Below are positions 60,289 through 64,000 of a DNA stretch of 64,000 nucleotides, one piece after another. Position 1 is the first letter of the stretch. Every line of letters begins with the position of its first letter. The notes below the pieces were generated by a model. It was not told the origin of the DNA. It was given only the letters and a program-made list of their open reading frames with translations, and made no database searches. The stretch comes from Streptomyces sp. G44 (GTDB taxonomy: Bacteria > Actinomycetota > Actinomycetes > Streptomycetales > Streptomycetaceae): the NCBI RefSeq assembly GCF_016905445.1, contig NZ_JAFEXF010000008.1:1-64000 (forward strand), read 5' to 3'. Both the position numbers and the translations under genes were made by a program.

Positions 60289-61557
60289 TTGACCGACAAC
60301 GCTTCGATCACTGACGCCTTCTTCGCCCTGCACCACGGCCTTCCGCGGCAGGGTCCCGGCTCCGACGACACCACCCGGCGGCTGCTCTCCCTCGCGGGAA
60401 CGCCGCCCGAGCGCCCGCGCGTGCTGGATCTGGGGTGCGGGCCCGGCCGGGCCGCGCTCCTGCTCGCCGCCGAAGCGGGCGCCGAGGTGACCGCCGTCGA
60501 TCTGCACGAGCCGTTCCTCGACGAGCTCCGCGCGTCCGCGAAGGCGCGCGGACTCGCCGGCGCGATCACCGTCCTCAAGGCCGACATGGCCGAACTCCCC
60601 TGCCGCGACGGGTCCTTCGACCTCGTCTGGGCCGAGAGCTCGGCCTACGGCATCGGCTTCGACAACGCCCTGCGCACCTGGCGCCGGCTGCTCGCGCCCG
60701 GCGGGACGCTCGTCGTCACTGAGTGCGAGTGGACGGCCGCCGAGCCGTCCGCCGCCGCGCGTGCCTTCTGGGCGCGGCACTACGCGCTGCGTACCGGCGA
60801 GGAGAACGTCCGGGCCGCCACCGCCGCCGGGTACTCCGTGCTCGGCGCGCTCCGGCAGCCCGAGTCCGACTGGGAGGAGTACTACGGGCCGCTGGCCGCC
60901 CGCGCGGACGCCGCCGACCCCGCCACGCCCGGCATGGCCGAGGCGCTCGCCGCCACGCGCGAGGAGATCGCGATGCGGCGCGAGCACGGGGCGGAGTACG
61001 GCTACACGGGCTACGTCCTGCGTCCCGTGGGCCCCGGCCCCGGCTCCTGGGCGACGCGGCCGGAGACCGCCGCCGACGCGGCCGCGGTGCGCGCCCTGCA
61101 CGGCGCGGCGTTCGAGACCGGGGCGGAGGCCGACCTCGTGGACACGCTGCGCGCGGACCCGGAGGCCTGGCTGCCCGGTCTGTCGTACGTCGCCGAGGCG
61201 CCGGACGGCTCGGTCGCCGCGTACGCGCTGCTCACCCGCTGTCGGGTGGGCGGGGCGCCCGCGCTGGCGCTCGCGCCCGTCGCCGTACTGCCGGAGCACC
61301 AGCGGACCGGGGCGGGATCGGCCGTCGTCCGTGCGGTGCTGGACGCGGCACGCGCGCGTGGGGAGCGGCTGGTCCTCGTCCTGGGGCATCCCGCGTACTA
61401 CCCGAGGTTCGGTTTCGAGCCCGCTTCGAGGTATGGGATCAGGCCAGGGTTCGAGGTTCCCGACGAGGCCATGATGGCCCTTGTCCTGAACGAGCCCGGT
61501 GATTCCGGGCCACTGCCGCGGGGCACGATCAGGTATCCGGCCGCTTTCGGGGTCTGA
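60289..61557 (+). CDS. Fusion of SAM-dependent methyltransferase and GNAT acetyltransferase
   Basis: A 422-residue two-domain protein. Residues about 1-245 are a class I methyltransferase: motif I VLDLGCGPGRAALLLAAEAG, AVDLHEP, and LKADMAELPCRDGSFDLVW, then WRRLLAPGGTLVVTE. Residues about 250-420 are a GNAT domain: DAAAVRALHGAAFETGAEAD, VAVLPEHQRTGAGSAVVRAV and GHPAYYPRFGFEPASRYG. The start is TTG 60289, with a weak ribosome site. The substrate is unknown. The two activities in one chain suggest paired modification of one compound. Confidence 0.88.
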   Translation: MTDNASITDAFFALHHGLPRQGPGSDDTTRRLLSLAGTPPERPRVLDLGCGPGRAALLLAAEAGAEVTAVDLHEPFLDELRASAKARGLAGAITVLKADMAELPCRDGSFDLVWAESSAYGIGFDNALRTWRRLLAPGGTLVVTECEWTAAEPSAAARAFWARHYALRTGEENVRAATAAGYSVLGALRQPESDWEEYYGPLAARADAADPATPGMAEALAATREEIAMRREHGAEYGYTGYVLRPVGPGPGSWATRPETAADAAAVRALHGAAFETGAEADLVDTLRADPEAWLPGLSYVAEAPDGSVAAYALLTRCRVGGAPALALAPVAVLPEHQRTGAGSAVVRAVLDAARARGERLVLVLGHPAYYPRFGFEPASRYGIRPGFEVPDEAMMALVLNEPGDSGPLPRGTIRYPAAFGV

Positions 61558-61704
61558 GGTCCCTCCGGGCGCACGCACGGCCGGCGTCCGGTCCCGCATG
61601 TCCCGGCGCGCTTCCTGGCGCCGGGACATGCGGCCCTCGGAGTGCCTGGAGTGTCCGGAACGTACGGCAGACTTGAGGCTCGAAGACCGAAGCGAAGGAT
61701 GGGT

Positions 61705-62298
61705 ATGCCGATCACACCTGCCACCGCGGCGAACAGCTCGTCGAACGGCACCGGAGAAGCGATCTTGCTGGAACTCGTCGACGAGGACGGCAGGACGATC
61801 GGCACAGCGGAGAAACTCGCCGCTCACCAGGCGCCCGGACAGCTGCACCGGGCGTTCTCCGTTTTCCTCTTCGACGAGCAGGGGCGGCTGCTGGTCCAGC
61901 AGCGCGCCCTCGGCAAGTACCACTCCCCCGGCGTCTGGTCGAACACCTGCTGCGGCCACCCCTACCCGGGCGAGGCGCCGTTCGCCGCGGCCGCCCGGCG
62001 TACGTACGAGGAGCTGGGGGTGTCGCCGTCGCTGCTCGCGGAGGCGGGCACCGTGCGCTACAACCACCCCGACCCGGACTCGGGCCTGGTGGAGCAGGAG
62101 TACAACCACCTCTTCGTCGGGATGGTCCAGTCGCCGCTGCGCCCGGACCCCTCAGAGGTCGGCGGGACGGCGTTCGTGACGGCCGAGGAGCTGGCGGCGC
62201 GGCACGAGAAGGAGCCGTTCTCCGCGTGGTTCATGACCGTGCTCGACGCGGCGCGGCCCGCCATCAAGGAGCTGACGGGCCCTTCCGCGGGCTGGTAG
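61705..62298 (+). CDS. idi: Isopentenyl-diphosphate delta-isomerase (type I)
   Basis: A 197-residue Nudix-fold isomerase balancing IPP and DMAPP. Features are FSVFLFDEQGRLLVQQRA, SPGVWSNTCCGHPYPGE (catalytic Cys in TCCGHP), AARRTYEELGVS (Nudix-like Glu) and YNHPDPDSGLVEQEYNHLFV. I chose ATG 61705, where the family begins (MPITPAT), with GAAGG just upstream; ATG 61699 would add two residues. It complements the dxs and prenyl synthase of the hopanoid genes. It is convergent with the HATPase gene (3-base gap). Confidence 0.96.
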   Translation: MPITPATAANSSSNGTGEAILLELVDEDGRTIGTAEKLAAHQAPGQLHRAFSVFLFDEQGRLLVQQRALGKYHSPGVWSNTCCGHPYPGEAPFAAAARRTYEELGVSPSLLAEAGTVRYNHPDPDSGLVEQEYNHLFVGMVQSPLRPDPSEVGGTAFVTAEELAARHEKEPFSAWFMTVLDAARPAIKELTGPSAGW

Positions 62299-62301
62299 CC
62301 G

Positions 62302-62814
62302 CTAGCCGCCGCTGGTCTTCAGGGGGAGGGCCGCCCAGATGACCTTGCCCCCGCTCGCGGTGTGCTCGACCTCGCAGGCGCCGCCCGCCTCCTGGGTGAT
62401 CTCGCGGACCAGCAGGAGGCCGCGGCCGCCCGTCTGCCCGTGGTCGGCGACCAGGGCCGTCGGGCGGTAGGGGTGGTTGTCCTCGACCGAGACCCGTACC
62501 CATTCGGCGCCGACCGCGACCTCCACGGCGAGCATCGGCGAGAGCAGGGCGGCGTGGCGCACCACATTGGTGACCAGCTCCGAGACGATGAGCAGCAGCC
62601 CGTGGATCAGCTCGTCCGATGCCGGTACGCCCTGCCGGGCCAGCAGGTCGCGCACCGCGTGCCGCGCCTGGGGGACGGAGGCGTCGACGGAGGGGGCGGT
62701 GAAGCGCCACACCCCTTCGTACGGCACCTGTGCGTGGCCCCTGGGAAGCGGACCCGGCCCCCTCCCGTCGTTCTCCATCGTCCGGTCGCCGCCCTCGCGC
62801 TCGATTGTCACCAC
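62302..62814 (-). CDS. ATP-binding protein, anti-sigma factor-like HATPase
   Basis: A 170-residue HATPase_c protein of the RsbW/SpoIIAB-like group frequent in Streptomyces. N-box LLIVSELVTNVVRHAALLSP; G1 VSVEDNHPYRPTAL; G2 GGRGLLLVREITQEAG. These proteins bind or phosphorylate anti-sigma antagonists, or carry unknown roles. Start is uncertain: GTG 62814 as given, or ATG 62778 (MENDGRG). No sigma factor or antagonist gene lies nearby. Confidence 0.88.
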   Translation of the reverse strand: MVTIEREGGDRTMENDGRGPGPLPRGHAQVPYEGVWRFTAPSVDASVPQARHAVRDLLARQGVPASDELIHGLLLIVSELVTNVVRHAALLSPMLAVEVAVGAEWVRVSVEDNHPYRPTALVADHGQTGGRGLLLVREITQEAGGACEVEHTASGGKVIWAALPLKTSGG

Positions 62815-62907
62815 ACATCGAGTGTTGGGAACGCACTGGTTCGGACCGCGCCACTGACCAGAAGTCAGCGATTATCGACGGGATTTGATCGGCGGGGTAT
62901 GACAGCG

Positions 62908-63555
62908 TCAGTTGTACGACTGGTCCTGTCCTCTTTGTTCACTCTTCCCGGTTTCTTCAGGTTGTACGAGGCCGACGATCCCGCGGCCTCCGACGCCGGT
63001 GGCGATCAGTCCCAGGCCGTCGAAGAGCAGCGCCAGGGAGAAGAAGCAGCCGATGACGTACTGGCTGCTGCTGGGCCACTCGGCGAGGACGAGGATGCCG
63101 AGCAGCAGGCCGAAGGCGCCCTGCACCAGCGTCCAGCCGAACTGCGGGCCGCGCACCACCAGGCTGCCGACCAGGCGGAACACCCCGCCCGTGAGGAAGA
63201 GCAGGGCCGCGAACATGGTCAGCGCCTCCGCCGCCACCTCGGGCCTGCGGATGATCACGACGCCCGCCGCGAGGTTCAGCGCCGCGACCACCACGCCCAG
63301 CCAGAAGAAGCTGCTGCCGCGCGACTGGACGGCGTGCAGCAGGCCGACCAGGCCGCCGACCAGCAGGAGCCAGCCGAAGAGCAGCATCGAGGTCAGCGTG
63401 GCGAGGCCGGTGTAGACGAGGCCGATGAGCCCGGCGACCGCCAGGACCACGCCCAGCACCGCGAGCCAGCCGAAGCCGCGGCTCAGCCGCCTGCTCCGGG
63501 CCTGTGCCGTCGCGCTCCCCGGCCTGGTGGACCCGGGGTCCTTGCGTCTGGCCAT
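62908..63555 (-). CDS. HdeD/DUF308 family membrane protein
   Basis: A 215-residue membrane protein with six hydrophobic helices, such as GWLAVLGVVLAVAGLIGLVY, MLLFGWLLLVGGLVGLLHAV, FFWLGVVVAALNLAAGVVII and MFAALLFLTGGVFRLVGSLV. The spacing is that of the HdeD/DUF308 family, known from acid-stress regulons but of unclear function. ATG 63555 has GGAG 7 bases upstream, preferred over an open frame to 63579. A charged C-terminal tail ends it. Confidence 0.87.
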   Translation of the reverse strand: MARRKDPGSTRPGSATAQARSRRLSRGFGWLAVLGVVLAVAGLIGLVYTGLATLTSMLLFGWLLLVGGLVGLLHAVQSRGSSFFWLGVVVAALNLAAGVVIIRRPEVAAEALTMFAALLFLTGGVFRLVGSLVVRGPQFGWTLVQGAFGLLLGILVLAEWPSSSQYVIGCFFSLALLFDGLGLIATGVGGRGIVGLVQPEETGKSEQRGQDQSYN

Positions 63556-63671
63556 CAGCGTCTCCGTATCGCTCGGCAATCGCTCGGCAGAGCCGTCCGG
63601 ATCCGGTGGGCCCGGCCGGGGGCCTCCCCTTCTTGATCGTACGTTCGAGGGAGGCGGATAGCATCCGGCGC

Positions 63672-64000
63672 ATGGAGCCCCAGCTGAGGCACACCGTCAC
63701 GGACGGCGTCGCCACCGTCGTCATCGATCATCCGGCCAAGCGCAACGCCATGACCGAGGACATGTGGCGCGGGGTGCCGCCGCTCCTCGCGGGGCTGGCC
63801 GCCGACCCGGCCGTACGCGCCGTGGTGCTCACCGGCGAGGGCGGCACCTTCTGCGCGGGCGCGGACATCTCCGCGCTGCGGGAGTCGGCGCAGACGGCGC
63901 AGGAGCTGGCGGTACGGGCCGAGGAGGCGCTCGCGGCCTTTCCCAAGCCGACGCTCGCCGCGGTGCGGGGCTACTGCGTGGGTGGCGGCTGCCAGCTGGC
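63672..64000 (+). CDS. Enoyl-CoA hydratase/isomerase family protein (3' end cut by window edge)
   Basis: The first 109 codons of a crotonase-fold protein. Pattern: VTDGVATVVIDHPAKRNAMT, VVLTGEGGTFCAGADISALR with the oxyanion-hole loop, and AVRGYCVGGGCQLA at the window edge, with the second oxyanion-hole Gly. These enzymes act on acyl-CoA thioesters. ATG 63672 starts the family domain. No neighbour on this side is visible. Confidence 0.92.
   Translation, partial: MEPQLRHTVTDGVATVVIDHPAKRNAMTEDMWRGVPPLLAGLAADPAVRAVVLTGEGGTFCAGADISALRESAQTAQELAVRAEEALAAFPKPTLAAVRGYCVGGGCQL

Noticed and set aside
59107-62109. 1,000-codon open frame on the minus strand opposite the CDF, methyltransferase fusion and idi
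   Set aside because: Antisense shadow with no domain features; idi and CDF on the plus strand are certain.

Overview
The window looks like chromosomal DNA from a Streptomyces species. GC is very high, start codons are often GTG or TTG, many genes overlap by 4 bases (ATGA/GTGA), there is a 'conservon' signalling operon, a complete squalene/hopanoid operon, and the GGGGCGCGGGGAACTGCGC intergenic repeat common in streptomycetes. Everything is read from sequence and family motifs; no search was run.

Left part (1-24 kb). An nfeD-SPFH membrane pair (SPFH gene cut at base 1), a two-subunit Tat-exported molybdenum hydroxylase (IorAB-like), acetyltransferases, a secreted GH5 endoglycoceramidase-like hydrolase and a decayed flavin amine oxidase lead to a two-gene conflict cassette: a trypsin-co-occurring domain 2 (Trypco2) protein and a 1,208-residue trypsin-like protease/STAND-like NTPase/helical-repeat protein. 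It ends against the 3' side of a tRNA-Pro(GGG) gene. Then follow a split transketolase, a YjbR protein, an alpha/beta hydrolase, an XRE-cupin regulator translationally coupled to an acetyltransferase with sixteen 30-bp in-frame repeats, a LysR regulator, a phosphotransferase-fold protein and the threonine catabolic pair kbl-tdh.

Middle (24-38 kb). A Tat-exported PL8 polysaccharide lyase with a DUF2264 protein; a cvnABCD conservon with a GAF-domain fifth gene; a metallo-beta-lactamase-fold hydrolase; a CMD-family protein with a TetR regulator; an SGNH hydrolase with a palindromic operator; and a tyrosine phosphatase.

Hopanoid operon (50.3 to 37.7 kb, minus strand): hpnC-hpnD-hpnE (squalene from farnesyl diphosphate), a polyprenyl diphosphate synthase, shc (hopene), hpnG and hpnH (adenosylhopane and its processing), dxs, an aminotransferase, then an XRE-cupin regulator with a 57-residue membrane peptide. 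idi (61.7 kb) is a second isoprenoid-supply gene nearby.

CDP-alcohol/export cluster (59 to 50.7 kb). A DUF5941-type CDP-alcohol phosphotransferase (apparent CTG start), a cytidylyltransferase-like enzyme, a glycerol-1-phosphate dehydrogenase-like enzyme, a second CDP-alcohol phosphotransferase lacking the fourth motif aspartate, a family 2 glycosyltransferase and a Wzm/Wzt-type ABC exporter. A divergent galE-like gene shares an intergenic region with a two-unit PHO-box-like repeat. Together they could make and export a polyol-phosphate glycan or glycolipid whose product I cannot name. The right end has a cation efflux pump, a short upstream ORF before a methyltransferase-acetyltransferase fusion, idi, a HATPase protein, an HdeD-like membrane protein and a cut enoyl-CoA hydratase. 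The strongest candidates for undescribed systems are the Trypco2/protease-NTPase cassette and the CDP-alcohol/export cluster.
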